From positions 54,814 through 118,813 of the forward strand of contig LWDH01000045.1 in assembly GCA_002083395.1 (NCBI GenBank): 64,000 nucleotides of DNA, read 5' to 3'. Shown piece by piece: positions 43,329 through 51,777 of this stretch; the stretch's first letter is position 1; each line of letters starts with the position of its first letter. The DNA is from Proteobacteria bacterium SG_bin4. GTDB taxonomy: Bacteria > Pseudomonadota > Gammaproteobacteria > Burkholderiales > Nitrosomonadaceae. Position numbers and translations under genes: made by a program. A model generated the notes under the pieces. That model was given only the letters and a program-made list of their open reading frames with translations. It did not search any database and was not told the DNA's origin.

Positions 43329-43949
43329 ATGGCAGTAACTAGAACACCTCGCCCGAATTTAAGTTCCGGCGCCATCGAGTTTATCGATGGCATTGCTTTT
43401 GAAGGACTGGGTTCCGCAGGATTCGGCGAGAACGATTTACTCATCATCGGCGACGAGGCAGATAACACACTGACCGGCGGCACCGGTCATGACGAGATCC
43501 GCGGCGAAGGCGGCAACGACGTCATCCGCGGCGGCGATGGGAACGGCATTTTGATCGGCGGAGACGGCGATGACGATCTCGACGGTCAAGCAGGCACCGA
43601 AAAACTCTTTGGCGAGGCCGGCAACGATATACTGCGCGCAGGCGGCGCTTCGAATGATTATGACCGGCTGAACGGCGGCGCCGGCAATGACACTTTCGGT
43701 TTTTATGGCGCCGGACAATTCGAAATTTCCGATTTTACCATCGGCCAGGATCGGTTATTTTTCGACTCGCAAACACTCGGCATCGATTCAGTACCGGAAC
43801 TACTCTCATTCATTACAAATATCAAACCGCCCAGCGGCACTAATGGCCACGTGGTTGAATTTTTGGGGGGCGTTGCCACTATCGAGTTGATCATCATTGG
43901 CGGAGATCTTAATTCGATCACTGCCGATATGATCGTTTTTAATCTGTAG
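43329..43949 (+). CDS. Small RTX-type calcium-binding protein
   Basis: A 206-residue protein with hemolysin-type nonapeptide repeats between about residues 48 and 120 (GGTGHDEIR, GEGGNDVIR, GGDGNGILI, GGDGDDDLD, GEAGNDILR and GGAGNDTFG), which form a calcium-filled parallel beta roll. The remaining C-terminus (SDFTIGQDRLFFDS...ADMIVFNL) resembles type I secretion signals, so ABC-transporter-driven export is likely. There is no enzymatic domain and no type I transporter nearby. A Fur-box-like site before the gene suggests iron control; a terminator hairpin follows. Confidence 0.85.
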   Translation: MAVTRTPRPNLSSGAIEFIDGIAFEGLGSAGFGENDLLIIGDEADNTLTGGTGHDEIRGEGGNDVIRGGDGNGILIGGDGDDDLDGQAGTEKLFGEAGNDILRAGGASNDYDRLNGGAGNDTFGFYGAGQFEISDFTIGQDRLFFDSQTLGIDSVPELLSFITNIKPPSGTNGHVVEFLGGVATIELIIIGGDLNSITADMIVFNL

Positions 43950-43991
43950 TTTCATTTCTTCCTTCCTCTCTTTTAGCTTCTCCTCTCTGAA

Positions 43992-44023
43992 AAAACCAAT
44001 CTTGATCTCCCAAGATTGGTTTT
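43992..44023. terminator. Bidirectional terminator between RTX and multicopper oxidase genes
   Basis: AAAACCAATCTTG (43992-44004) pairs perfectly with CAAGATTGGTTTT (44011-44023) across a 6-base loop. A and T runs at the ends provide a U tract in both directions. The flanking genes converge on it (stops at 43949 and 44043). Confidence 0.85.
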
Positions 44024-44042
44024 CTCGGCATAAAAATCAATA

Positions 44043-45119
44043 TCAATAAACGATGAAATTTGTCATCATCCCGGCATTGATGTGATCATTAACATGGCAG
44101 TGATACATCCAGCGGCCACGAACGTCAGGTTGCATATCGAGCGTTTTAGTCGCGGCGGGCAACACCTCGGTCACATCCAGCCGGTTGCCGTTATGCAATA
44201 GCGTGGCGCCGTGCCAATGCGGGGAATGCAGATCGACTTCCGTCCCCATCCCCAGAATGTACCAGCGCACGCGTTCGCCTTTGCGCATGGCATAGCCATG
44301 ATTATGGCCGTAAACTAAGCCATTGATGCTATGCATCAAATTGCTTTCCTGAAATTCTTCATCATCGGGATCGCACAATCCGGTGCAAGCCGCCAGATTG
44401 CTTTGCAAATGTAAGCTGGCGTTTTCATCGAACACGGTGAACAGAGAAATGAATTCACGATCGACATCGACCGGCGTACGGTCCGCATCCTCGAACCCTT
44501 TTTTGGTGATGATAATCGCGCCGATCAAGCCGGCATTGGTATCGGCAGTTTCATCGACATGGCTGTGGTAAATCCAGGCGATCGAGGAAGGATCGTTCGG
44601 GCCTGGTCCGGCACGCTCGGGCACATCCCAGGCATAGGTATATTCTCCGCCCGGCGCCACGACGCCGTCCGGTTTATGCTCGTTGCCGGCCGCTTGCGAA
44701 TGCGGCGCACCTTCATGCGCCATGGTGTAGGACACTCCATGCGGATGGATGCTGGCGGGATAACGGGTATTGTTCTTAAAGTGGACGATAATCTTATCAC
44801 CCACTGCTGCACGAATGACCGGTCCAAGAATACCGAGATGTTGCTCTTCGGCTAAGCGAGGTTTCAGCGCACGGAACCCTTCGGTGTATTCGCGATAAAC
44901 CGATTTCTGATAACGCCGCCCTATTCCCTGCTCTACGAATACACGTTGATCTGCAGTAAATTCCTTGCCGGTCATCGGATTCATCGGAAAAGTCGGGGCA
45001 TAATCCCATTGAACTTCATCGGCGGCAATCCAATATTCCCGGGCTGCAAAAGCGGAATTAGCGAACCAGCCAAGCCAGATGATCGCGAAAGCCGTGCAGT
45101 AAATCTTCTTCTGCCACAT
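44043..45119 (-). CDS. Two-domain multicopper oxidase
   Basis: A 358-residue exported oxidase with a Sec signal peptide ending near SAFA (residue 25). Two cupredoxin domains carry the trinuclear ligands H125 and H127 (HPHGV), H185 and H187 (YHSHVDE), H301 and H303 (HSPHWHGA) and H340 and H342. The type 1 copper site lies only in domain 2, with H298, C341, H346 and M351. In domain 1 the corresponding Cys is serine (HSH). This is the layout of trimeric two-domain laccase-like oxidases. Substrate is unknown; location next to siderophore uptake genes suggests ferrous iron or copper oxidation. AGGAGAG precedes the ATG. Confidence 0.88.
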   Translation of the reverse strand: MWQKKIYCTAFAIIWLGWFANSAFAAREYWIAADEVQWDYAPTFPMNPMTGKEFTADQRVFVEQGIGRRYQKSVYREYTEGFRALKPRLAEEQHLGILGPVIRAAVGDKIIVHFKNNTRYPASIHPHGVSYTMAHEGAPHSQAAGNEHKPDGVVAPGGEYTYAWDVPERAGPGPNDPSSIAWIYHSHVDETADTNAGLIGAIIITKKGFEDADRTPVDVDREFISLFTVFDENASLHLQSNLAACTGLCDPDDEEFQESNLMHSINGLVYGHNHGYAMRKGERVRWYILGMGTEVDLHSPHWHGATLLHNGNRLDVTEVLPAATKTLDMQPDVRGRWMYHCHVNDHINAGMMTNFIVY

Positions 45120-45156
45120 TGATTATTCTCTCCTATTTTTACAAACATTCGCTCAC

Positions 45157-45184
45157 TGCACGAATAACAATCGTTATTCGTGCA
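45157..45184. promoter_or_regulatory. Perfect 12-bp inverted repeat before the multicopper oxidase gene
   Basis: TGCACGAATAAC (45157-45168) is the exact reverse complement of 45173-45184, with a 4-base AATC centre. It begins 38 bases upstream of the start at 45119. It could be an operator for a dimeric regulator; the inner GAATAACAATCGTTATTC is loosely like a Fur or other metal-regulator site. An mRNA leader hairpin is the alternative. Confidence 0.5.
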
Positions 45185-45289
45185 ATCGCGATGGAGCACC
45201 AAAAATGCTCGCGTTATGCTGGCTGGCTACCGGAAAGGAAAAACCGTGGCTGGCTGGGGGAACTTAATAGACACATCCTTGAATGGAGC

Positions 45290-45322
45290 GAGCCTCGCAG
45301 AAGGGCTTTGACTGCGAGGCTC
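45290..45322 (-). terminator. Stem-loop after the 749-residue protein gene
   Basis: GAGCCTCGCAG (45290-45300) pairs with CTGCGAGGCTC (45312-45322) across an 11-base loop, 12 bases past the stop at 45335 on the minus strand. No long T tract follows, so termination would be weak or factor-assisted. Confidence 0.55.
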
Positions 45323-45334
45323 TGGTACGTGCTC

Positions 45335-47584
45335 CTAACTTAACTTGCTTTCATACTCGACAATCACCTGCATCAGTATGGATCGCAATGCAACCGCACG
45401 ATCGGCATCTCCGGCAAGAACCGCTTCCCGCAGGTCTCTGATTGCATTTTCCAATTTGGCGCGTTGCAGCGCATTCAAACGAAGCTGAAGATCCGCGGCG
45501 AAGATCCCGGCGTAGAGCGATAACCGTTCTACCGCCAGCAAAGCCTGATTCTTGTCAGCCCGGAAGTTTGCTTCTACCTGATTCATATTTCTTTTGATTT
45601 GACCCAGAATCCCCTTGCTGATGTCACTGACGATGGTATCGGCAACGACACTGGTCAAATCACCGGTAAATTGCGCATGGATACGGCTGCTGCCTGTAGG
45701 ATTATCCGGAGAGATGAAGGCTTCGATGATGCGGAAGAAAAATTCACCTTCGACCTGCTGCTCTTTGGCTTTATCGATATCCGAACCCCGGTTGGTGATA
45801 ATACCTTCGACTTCACGTAAAACACCGATCAGGAAGCTTCTTACCAATGGAATGACGATATTCTCGCGTGCCAGCGTCAAAGCCAAACGATCATCGGTGT
45901 TTTCTTTGTTGAGCGCTTGCTTACCTTGAACAAATGCGGACACGATTTGATAATCCAAATCCGGATCTGCGCCGGAAACGATGGATTTCTTATCCGCTGA
46001 CAGTACTTTTTCCGGCCGGTTTGCCGTTCCGGCAATCGCGGTATACGCCGCATAGGCCCGGTCCCATTCAAGCGCCAGCGCATCCGTTGATAAATCCGCA
46101 AATTGCTCGGCTACCAGCGTCACACGGTTATAAATAACCAAAGCGAACACGCGTTGTAATGATTTATCAATTTTCTGAAGCGCTTGGGCGAGCTGGCTGC
46201 CGCTTTTCGCTTGATTGATGGCATTCGAAACATCCTGGTCGATCGTTGTTCCATAGATTTGATCGACGATCTTCGTCAATTGCTGCAAATCACCGGCGTA
46301 GTTTGCAGCGATTTCGTCTACATCAATCGGAATCTTGCCTCTCAATACACCAATCTTCTGAAAGTTTGCAACGGCGTTATCAATGAGCGCGGTGTGATGC
46401 ACCACTTCGTATTTGGCGCGATTGAGTTGATTCTCGTATTTCGTCAGGATTGCGGTAATTGCATCGCGCGCTTCCTTGGATTTGGTTGCGCTTAATTCCT
46501 CGCTGGCAGCCAGCAGGTTCTCCAGTTGTTGTTCCAGATTAGCGCGCTCCGTAGCGCCTATCCGCAGTTCCAGATCCGGTAAAAAAATCCTGGCATAATA
46601 TTTGGCACCTGCAGCTTCCGCCAGCGCCACCGCGCGATCGCCCGACGTGATTGCACGCTCTTGGCCGGTCAACTCCGCAATGGCTCGGGGGATGAAACCT
46701 TTACCCAATTCACTCACAATCTCATCGGCTGCAACATTTGAAAAAGCGCCCGTCAATTGTTTCTTAATAATCAGGCTACCGGCAGGATTTCCTCGCGCGA
46801 CCAACGGTTCAATAATACGATAAAAAATTTCCCCTTCCTTTTGGGCAATGCGCGCTTCATCCGGGTCTGTCGTGCGATTGCTCAGGATGCCGGAAACTTC
46901 GCGCAGTACACCGATATAATAAGCGCGCGTGAGCGACAAACGGATGCCATAGCGGGCAATTTGCACGGTGTTGAAATCTTGGTCGGGATTGCTTTTGTTT
47001 AATGCCGTTCTTACCTGCGTGAAGAAATTATTCACATCAACATCTAGACCCGGCTTGCTGCCCGCTACGAGTCCTTGCCGATCCGCCGTCAATACTTGAT
47101 TCTCTCTTGCAACTGTCGATGAAATGGCTTGAAATGCCGCTACGGACTCATCCAGCATGGCAATCAACTCCGCAGACGACGCGGTTTTAAATTGATCCCG
47201 GATCGCGGAAATGCGATTCCAAATGCTTTGATAAAAAACCCGCTGCAGGGTCTTATCGATGGTTTGCGCCGCCAAACTCGGCTCGCGGTCATCGATGAGA
47301 TCGTCTATCGCTGCCAGAGTATCGTTATCCAGAGTCAAGGAATTGGCGGTATCGATCTCCTGGGTGAGTGTTTGCAAAGCCCCGGCATACGCCGCCGCAA
47401 TTGCTTCTCCGTTAATCGGAAATTCTCTGCGCAATGTTCCGATTGTCTTGAAAGCGGTCACGGCCGATTCGATCGTGGCAACATTCGCTGCTGCCGTGGC
47501 TTGACTGATATACACTGAAAACAAACATAAACTCACAATCATTGATTGAATCAATGACCGACCGAGTTTCTTCAACTTAAGCAT
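45335..47584 (-). CDS. Large duplicated periplasmic protein of unknown function
   Basis: A 749-residue exported protein with a signal peptide ending at about residue 32 (SQATAA). It consists of two related halves, about 35-400 and 400-749. Both begin with a TIESAVTAFKTIGTLRREFP or LIDNAVANFQKIGVLRGKIP segment, and both contain an EGE-F-RIIE block, an FTG-VAADxIVSE/DI-KG block and an LxLRxxAxxRAxLE end. It is mostly alpha-helical with little Cys or Trp. I recognise no named family; an iron-related role is suggested only by its Fur-box-like promoter and position between the multicopper oxidase and the siderophore receptor. Confidence 0.8.
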   Translation of the reverse strand: MLKLKKLGRSLIQSMIVSLCLFSVYISQATAAANVATIESAVTAFKTIGTLRREFPINGEAIAAAYAGALQTLTQEIDTANSLTLDNDTLAAIDDLIDDREPSLAAQTIDKTLQRVFYQSIWNRISAIRDQFKTASSAELIAMLDESVAAFQAISSTVARENQVLTADRQGLVAGSKPGLDVDVNNFFTQVRTALNKSNPDQDFNTVQIARYGIRLSLTRAYYIGVLREVSGILSNRTTDPDEARIAQKEGEIFYRIIEPLVARGNPAGSLIIKKQLTGAFSNVAADEIVSELGKGFIPRAIAELTGQERAITSGDRAVALAEAAGAKYYARIFLPDLELRIGATERANLEQQLENLLAASEELSATKSKEARDAITAILTKYENQLNRAKYEVVHHTALIDNAVANFQKIGVLRGKIPIDVDEIAANYAGDLQQLTKIVDQIYGTTIDQDVSNAINQAKSGSQLAQALQKIDKSLQRVFALVIYNRVTLVAEQFADLSTDALALEWDRAYAAYTAIAGTANRPEKVLSADKKSIVSGADPDLDYQIVSAFVQGKQALNKENTDDRLALTLARENIVIPLVRSFLIGVLREVEGIITNRGSDIDKAKEQQVEGEFFFRIIEAFISPDNPTGSSRIHAQFTGDLTSVVADTIVSDISKGILGQIKRNMNQVEANFRADKNQALLAVERLSLYAGIFAADLQLRLNALQRAKLENAIRDLREAVLAGDADRAVALRSILMQVIVEYESKLS

Positions 47585-47622
47585 TATAAAACTCCTTTTT
47601 ATTGATAAATACTAACGCTAAT

Positions 47623-47641
47623 ACTAATGATAATGATTCTT
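47623..47641. promoter_or_regulatory. Fur-box-like site before the 749-residue protein gene
   Basis: ACTAATGATAATGATTCTT matches the 19-bp Fur consensus at 14 positions by hand count and lies 39 bases upstream of the start at 47584, within the 100-base gap after the receptor gene. Overlapping half-sites (AATGATAATGATT) strengthen it. Confidence 0.65.
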
Positions 47642-47684
47642 ATTAATTAATACAAATAAAATTTTTCCAGTCGTTTTATATTCC

Positions 47685-50114
47685 TTAGAAATTCGCGATC
47701 AAACTGGCCCTGACGGCGATGGGAGAACCCGGGGTTATATTAAAATCGTTATGCGCTGAGGCGAAATACTTCGTATCAAACAAATTTTCAATGTTTAGCT
47801 GACCCCGGAAACTCTTAGAAAATTGCGCAAAAAGCGCGGCATCAACTCGGGTGAAATCCGGCAAAACGACGCGATTGGTCAGGGAAGCGTACATATTGTC
47901 GCGATGTATCACGCCAAACGCAGCACCGATACGGGGCGTAATATCGTAGCGGCTCCACACTGAAAAGGTGTGTTTCGGCAGCTCCGCGACAGTCGCCCCT
48001 TTTCTCGCGATCCCCAAGATGTCACTGCTGATTTCTCCAACTTGATAAGCATAGCCGCCCATCACACTCCAATTGGAAGTCAGTTGACCGGCCAGACTGA
48101 TTTCAACACCCTCGGTACGTTGCCCCTTGGTTAAAAATGTCTGCCCTCCGATCACGGAATTAATAACATTGGTGCGATCCAGTTGATAGACTGCCGCGGT
48201 GAATGCCAAATCCGGCCGGATATCCCATTTCACACCGGTTTCAAGCGTGGTGAATTTTTCCGGCTTCAATGTTTCCACCGTCACATTTAATGCCGTCAAT
48301 TGATCTCCCGCACGAGGCACGAAAGCCTGGCTATAGCTGCCATAGAATGAAAGCGGTTCAATCGGCTTATAAATCACGCCAAAACGCGGTGCAATCAAAT
48401 CGTCCCGTGTCTTTAGATGATCTCTTGGGCCATTCTTTTGCTGAAAATCGACTTCGAACAAATCATAACGGACCCCTGCAATCACCTGAAGTTGCGGCAA
48501 TATCTCAATCTGATCCTGAATATACAGCGAAGTGACATTCACGATACTGCGATTCAGCGCGTCTAGATCACCACCAGCATCCCGGTTGCGGAAAGTGATC
48601 GGTAAATTGGTGATCGGATTACTGATCGGTACAAAAATGTTGGTGCTGGAAACGCTATTATTAAACAACCCGGTTTCACGGCGGTTATGCGTTTCCTGCC
48701 GCCCGACCTCGACCCCGGCCAAAAGCGTGTGCGCTATCGGACCGGTATTAAGCGAATAAAGTAAATTGGTTTGATTGAAAACATTATCGCGAGCTGTGGT
48801 GTTGTTATAGGCGCCAACCGGCAACAGCCCCGTCAGCGGGTTAAGTCCGCCGCTGGCAAATACATTTTGATAAAACTTGTCGTAGGTCGTGTAAAGCGTG
48901 CGGTTCTGCAGTGTAAATCCCGAATCGAACTTGTGCTCAATGAAGGAACCGAATGATAATACGTCGATATTCGCGTTACTCCGCCGCGGATCTCCGAAAA
49001 ACTGCGAACGTCCTACATCGACAGGACCGGTGACTTGCCCGGTTCTCCCCACGACCGATGTGATCCCGCGATCGGCGGTACGGTCATCATGAAAGCGTTC
49101 CATATTCAGAACCACTTTAGTGCGGTTGGTCGGTTTGACGGTTACGGTAGGAGCAATCCCCAGCCGTTCCATATCGACGCCATCACGAAAACTCCCGGCA
49201 TCTTCATAAAGCGCGTTCAAACGGATGGCGGCGACATCGTTAATGACATATCCGACATCCCCGGTCATTCTTTTCTGGTTGAACGAACCACCCTGGAATG
49301 AAAATTCCCTGACCGGATTCCAGTTGGCTTCCTTGGTGACGCGATTCACCACACCGCCCGAGCCACCCCGCCCAAAGATCATGCCATTGGCGCCTTTGAG
49401 CACTTCCACACGTTCGATGTTATAGAGATCGCGATAAAACTCGGCATCGTCACGGATGCCATCAATAAAAAAATCTCCAGTCGAGCGATTACCCCGAAAT
49501 ACCAATGCGTCCCGATTGCCTTCGCCTTGTGAAACACCGACACCGGGAACATACCGGACCGCGTCTGCAAGACTCCGGATGGATTGATCTTTGATTAAAT
49601 CACTTGTAATCACCGTGATGGATTGCGGTACATCACGCAGCAGCGTGTTGGTTTTCGTCGCGGTGCTGGTACTGGTAGCAGCATAACGATTGGTATTAGT
49701 AGCCGAAATCTGTATCGATGGCAATGTCACCACCTGTTCCGCGCCGTTTGCAGCGGGAATCGGAGTGATCGCAAAGCTCTCACCTAACCGGGCTACTTGT
49801 AAGCCAGAATTCTCAAGCAAACGATCAAGCGCTTGTTGCATTTCAAAGTCACCTTCCAGCCCAAAGGTCACTTTGCCCTGTAACAAGGCCGGATCGAAAG
49901 CAAGCTTAATTCCTGCTTGCTCGGCGAATTGCTTAAGCGCATCTTCCAAAAGACCGGCCTGGATATTATAAGAGCGTACTGGCGATACCGTTGCAGCCGA
50001 AGATTCCGCCAAGCTGCGATGATGGGGAAAAAGAAAGGTGCTGGCTAAACTGGTTAAGATTACAAAAAAAATCCTCCCGATCGGGATTTGGATTTTATTA
50101 AAGCACTGAAACAT
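47685..50114 (-). CDS. TonB-dependent siderophore receptor with STN signalling domain
   Basis: An 809-residue outer-membrane receptor. After a signal peptide comes a secretin/TonB N-terminal (STN) domain (about 50-120; YNIQAGLLEDALKQFAEQAGIKLAF), as in FpvA/FecA-type receptors that signal to an ECF sigma factor. The plug domain (about 155-270) has DVPQSITVITSDLIKDQS and VEVLKGANGMIFGRGGSGGVVN, and a 22-stranded barrel ends in phenylalanine (VRASLIANF). It resembles ferrichrome/catecholate-type receptors. No FecI/FecR-type genes are beside it, so the STN partner would be elsewhere. Confidence 0.93.
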   Translation of the reverse strand: MFQCFNKIQIPIGRIFFVILTSLASTFLFPHHRSLAESSAATVSPVRSYNIQAGLLEDALKQFAEQAGIKLAFDPALLQGKVTFGLEGDFEMQQALDRLLENSGLQVARLGESFAITPIPAANGAEQVVTLPSIQISATNTNRYAATSTSTATKTNTLLRDVPQSITVITSDLIKDQSIRSLADAVRYVPGVGVSQGEGNRDALVFRGNRSTGDFFIDGIRDDAEFYRDLYNIERVEVLKGANGMIFGRGGSGGVVNRVTKEANWNPVREFSFQGGSFNQKRMTGDVGYVINDVAAIRLNALYEDAGSFRDGVDMERLGIAPTVTVKPTNRTKVVLNMERFHDDRTADRGITSVVGRTGQVTGPVDVGRSQFFGDPRRSNANIDVLSFGSFIEHKFDSGFTLQNRTLYTTYDKFYQNVFASGGLNPLTGLLPVGAYNNTTARDNVFNQTNLLYSLNTGPIAHTLLAGVEVGRQETHNRRETGLFNNSVSSTNIFVPISNPITNLPITFRNRDAGGDLDALNRSIVNVTSLYIQDQIEILPQLQVIAGVRYDLFEVDFQQKNGPRDHLKTRDDLIAPRFGVIYKPIEPLSFYGSYSQAFVPRAGDQLTALNVTVETLKPEKFTTLETGVKWDIRPDLAFTAAVYQLDRTNVINSVIGGQTFLTKGQRTEGVEISLAGQLTSNWSVMGGYAYQVGEISSDILGIARKGATVAELPKHTFSVWSRYDITPRIGAAFGVIHRDNMYASLTNRVVLPDFTRVDAALFAQFSKSFRGQLNIENLFDTKYFASAHNDFNITPGSPIAVRASLIANF

Positions 50115-50246
50115 TTTTTATAATTCTTAACCAGGCTTGAAGAAGAATATTTTATTATGAGCTATCGGATAGGAAAATAATCGCTAATAGTTAGATCGAA
50201 ATAAAATTTGGCGTATGTTACAGCAAATAACCCAGAACCTCACTCA

Positions 50247-50474
50247 TTATGCCGGTGTTTCGCACATGCATGCCGATGCGGAGAGAAAATTATTCATTTG
50301 TGGCGGCCGCTCCCGCAAGGTCTCATCAAGAATTTGTTTTGCGTGACACGCGCAGATTCCACATTGCTCAGTAACGCCGAGACACTCTTTCAAATCCCTC
50401 ATCCGGTCTGCGCCGTCATAAACCGCTTCCCGAATAGCTTTTTCCGTTACTCCCCTGCATATACATACGTACAT
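50247..50474 (-). CDS. bfd: Bacterioferritin-associated ferredoxin
   Basis: A 75-residue [2Fe-2S] protein that reduces bacterioferritin to release stored iron. Cluster ligands C4, C6, C38 and C41 are at exactly the spacing known for Bfd (MYVCICRGVTEKAI and QCGICACHAKQIL). The C-terminal 20 residues (PPQMNNFLSASACMCETPA) are an extension with two more cysteines, not expected for the family. It lies between exbD and the receptor on the minus strand with a Fur-box-like site upstream, as expected for a gene induced when iron is short. Confidence 0.92.
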   Translation of the reverse strand: MYVCICRGVTEKAIREAVYDGADRMRDLKECLGVTEQCGICACHAKQILDETLRERPPQMNNFLSASACMCETPA

Positions 50475-50530
50475 ATCGACACCTTAAAACGAATAGCGAT
50501 GCGCTCTTTGACTAAAATGAATCAGTTATT

Positions 50531-50549
50531 ACTAATGAGAATGATTCGC
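50531..50549. promoter_or_regulatory. Fur-box-like site before bfd
   Basis: ACTAATGAGAATGATTCGC matches 13 of 19 positions of the Fur consensus by hand count, 57 bases upstream of the bfd start. The core AATGAGAATGATTC is identical to the reverse complement of the site before the RTX gene. Confidence 0.55.
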
Positions 50550-50594
50550 AATTATACCTTAAAATTGGAAAAATGCAACAAATTTATGAATTGC

Positions 50595-51014
50595 TCAGTT
50601 CTCAGTGGGGTCTGTAATAAAACCGATTTTTGTCATGCCTGCTTTCGCGGCTATACTCATCACACGTGCAACATGCTCATAGTGCGACAGCTTGTCGGCT
50701 CGAATATGCAATTCGGTTGCAGGCTCTTCAGCGACCTTAGCGGAAAAGCGTCCTGCGAGTTGCTCCAATATCACCGGTTCGCCATTCCAGAATAATTCCC
50801 CGCCGGCACGTATCGCCAATTCGACATGCTCCGGTTGCGTAATATTGGGTGTATTTTCCGCCTTCGGCAGATCAATTTTGACGGAATGCGTCAGAAGCGG
50901 CGCGGTAATGATAAAAATTATCAGCAAAACCAGCATCACATCGACCAAAGGCACGACGTTGATTTCCGCCATGGGAGCTTGACGCCCGCTATCCTGCATG
51001 CTTCCGAATGCCAT
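50595..51014 (-). CDS. exbD: Biopolymer transport protein ExbD
   Basis: A 139-residue inner-membrane protein with one helix carrying the essential aspartate D25 (VVPLVDVMLVLLIIFIITAP) and a periplasmic domain ending with AKAGMTKIGFITDP. With ExbB it forms the proton-driven motor that energises TonB. It overlaps exbB by one base, and the set tonB-exbB-exbD is in one direction. It differs clearly from the orphan ExbD at 11795. Confidence 0.93.
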   Translation of the reverse strand: MAFGSMQDSGRQAPMAEINVVPLVDVMLVLLIIFIITAPLLTHSVKIDLPKAENTPNITQPEHVELAIRAGGELFWNGEPVILEQLAGRFSAKVAEEPATELHIRADKLSHYEHVARVMSIAAKAGMTKIGFITDPTEN

Positions 51015-51772
51015 TATTGCGCCCTCTCAGCAATGTTAACGGTGTCGGCGGGATATGATTGCGTCGCTTCGGATGCTGGAATAGAGCCTTGATGATTCTC
51101 ATCGCCCACGGTAACTAATGTAAATAAATCATGGGCAAAAGCTTCCAACCGGGCAAGCCATATCCGGTTCCGGCGCACAAATGCGTTATAAGCAAGTACG
51201 GCTGGGATAGCCACCGCAAGGCCAAGCGCGGTCATGATCAGCGCTTCACCGACCGGACCAGCAACTTTATCCAAGGTACCTTGACCGGATAAACCAATCT
51301 GGATCAACGCATGATAAATCCCCCACACCGTCCCAAATAAACCGATATAAGGCGCGGCGGATCCCGCTGATGCGATTAATGTCAGTCCATTCTCCACACG
51401 ATTTGCTTCTTGATCGATACCGTTTCGCAAAGTCCGTGTCAGGAACTCGCTGGTACCACCTGCGGCTGCTAATTTATGAGAACTATGAATCTTAGCATCT
51501 GCTGCTGCGTCGATCGCCAATTTTGCAAGCTCGGCAAAAGCATTATTTGGTGGTGTATTTTTCAATTCATTGCTAACAATTTGCAAAGAATCGACATTCC
51601 AGAAATGCTTTAAAAAAGCCTCGGCGCGGCGCGTAGCGATAAGATTCGCGATGCTTTTTGTGATGATCAGATACCAGCTTGCCACGGACAGCGACAACAA
51701 TAGCACCAGCACACTGATACCGACGCCGTCGATCTGCTCGAGAAAATGGGAGAAACCGAGACCTTGTTCCAT
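51014..51772 (-). CDS. exbB: Biopolymer transport protein ExbB (MotA/TolQ/ExbB family)
   Basis: A 252-residue inner-membrane protein with three helices: one near residues 15-38, then two after a long cytoplasmic loop, with the family signature GSAAPYIGLFGTVWGIYHAL (about 136-155) and GPVGEALIMTALGLAVAIPAVLAYN (about 172-196). It makes the pentameric proton channel around ExbD. The tonB stop lies five bases upstream and exbD follows with an overlap. Confidence 0.93.
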   Translation of the reverse strand: MEQGLGFSHFLEQIDGVGISVLVLLLSLSVASWYLIITKSIANLIATRRAEAFLKHFWNVDSLQIVSNELKNTPPNNAFAELAKLAIDAAADAKIHSSHKLAAAGGTSEFLTRTLRNGIDQEANRVENGLTLIASAGSAAPYIGLFGTVWGIYHALIQIGLSGQGTLDKVAGPVGEALIMTALGLAVAIPAVLAYNAFVRRNRIWLARLEAFAHDLFTLVTVGDENHQGSIPASEATQSYPADTVNIAERAQ

Positions 51773-51777
51773 GTTAA

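Noticed and set aside
43480..43700. Repetitive GGCGGC/GAC-rich DNA that could be taken for a microsatellite
   Set aside because: It is the coding sequence of RTX nonapeptides in an intact frame.
45335..47584. Imelysin-like iron-regulated protein
   Set aside because: Helical, exported and near iron genes, but I could not see the imelysin GxHxxE-type motif, so the name is not supported.
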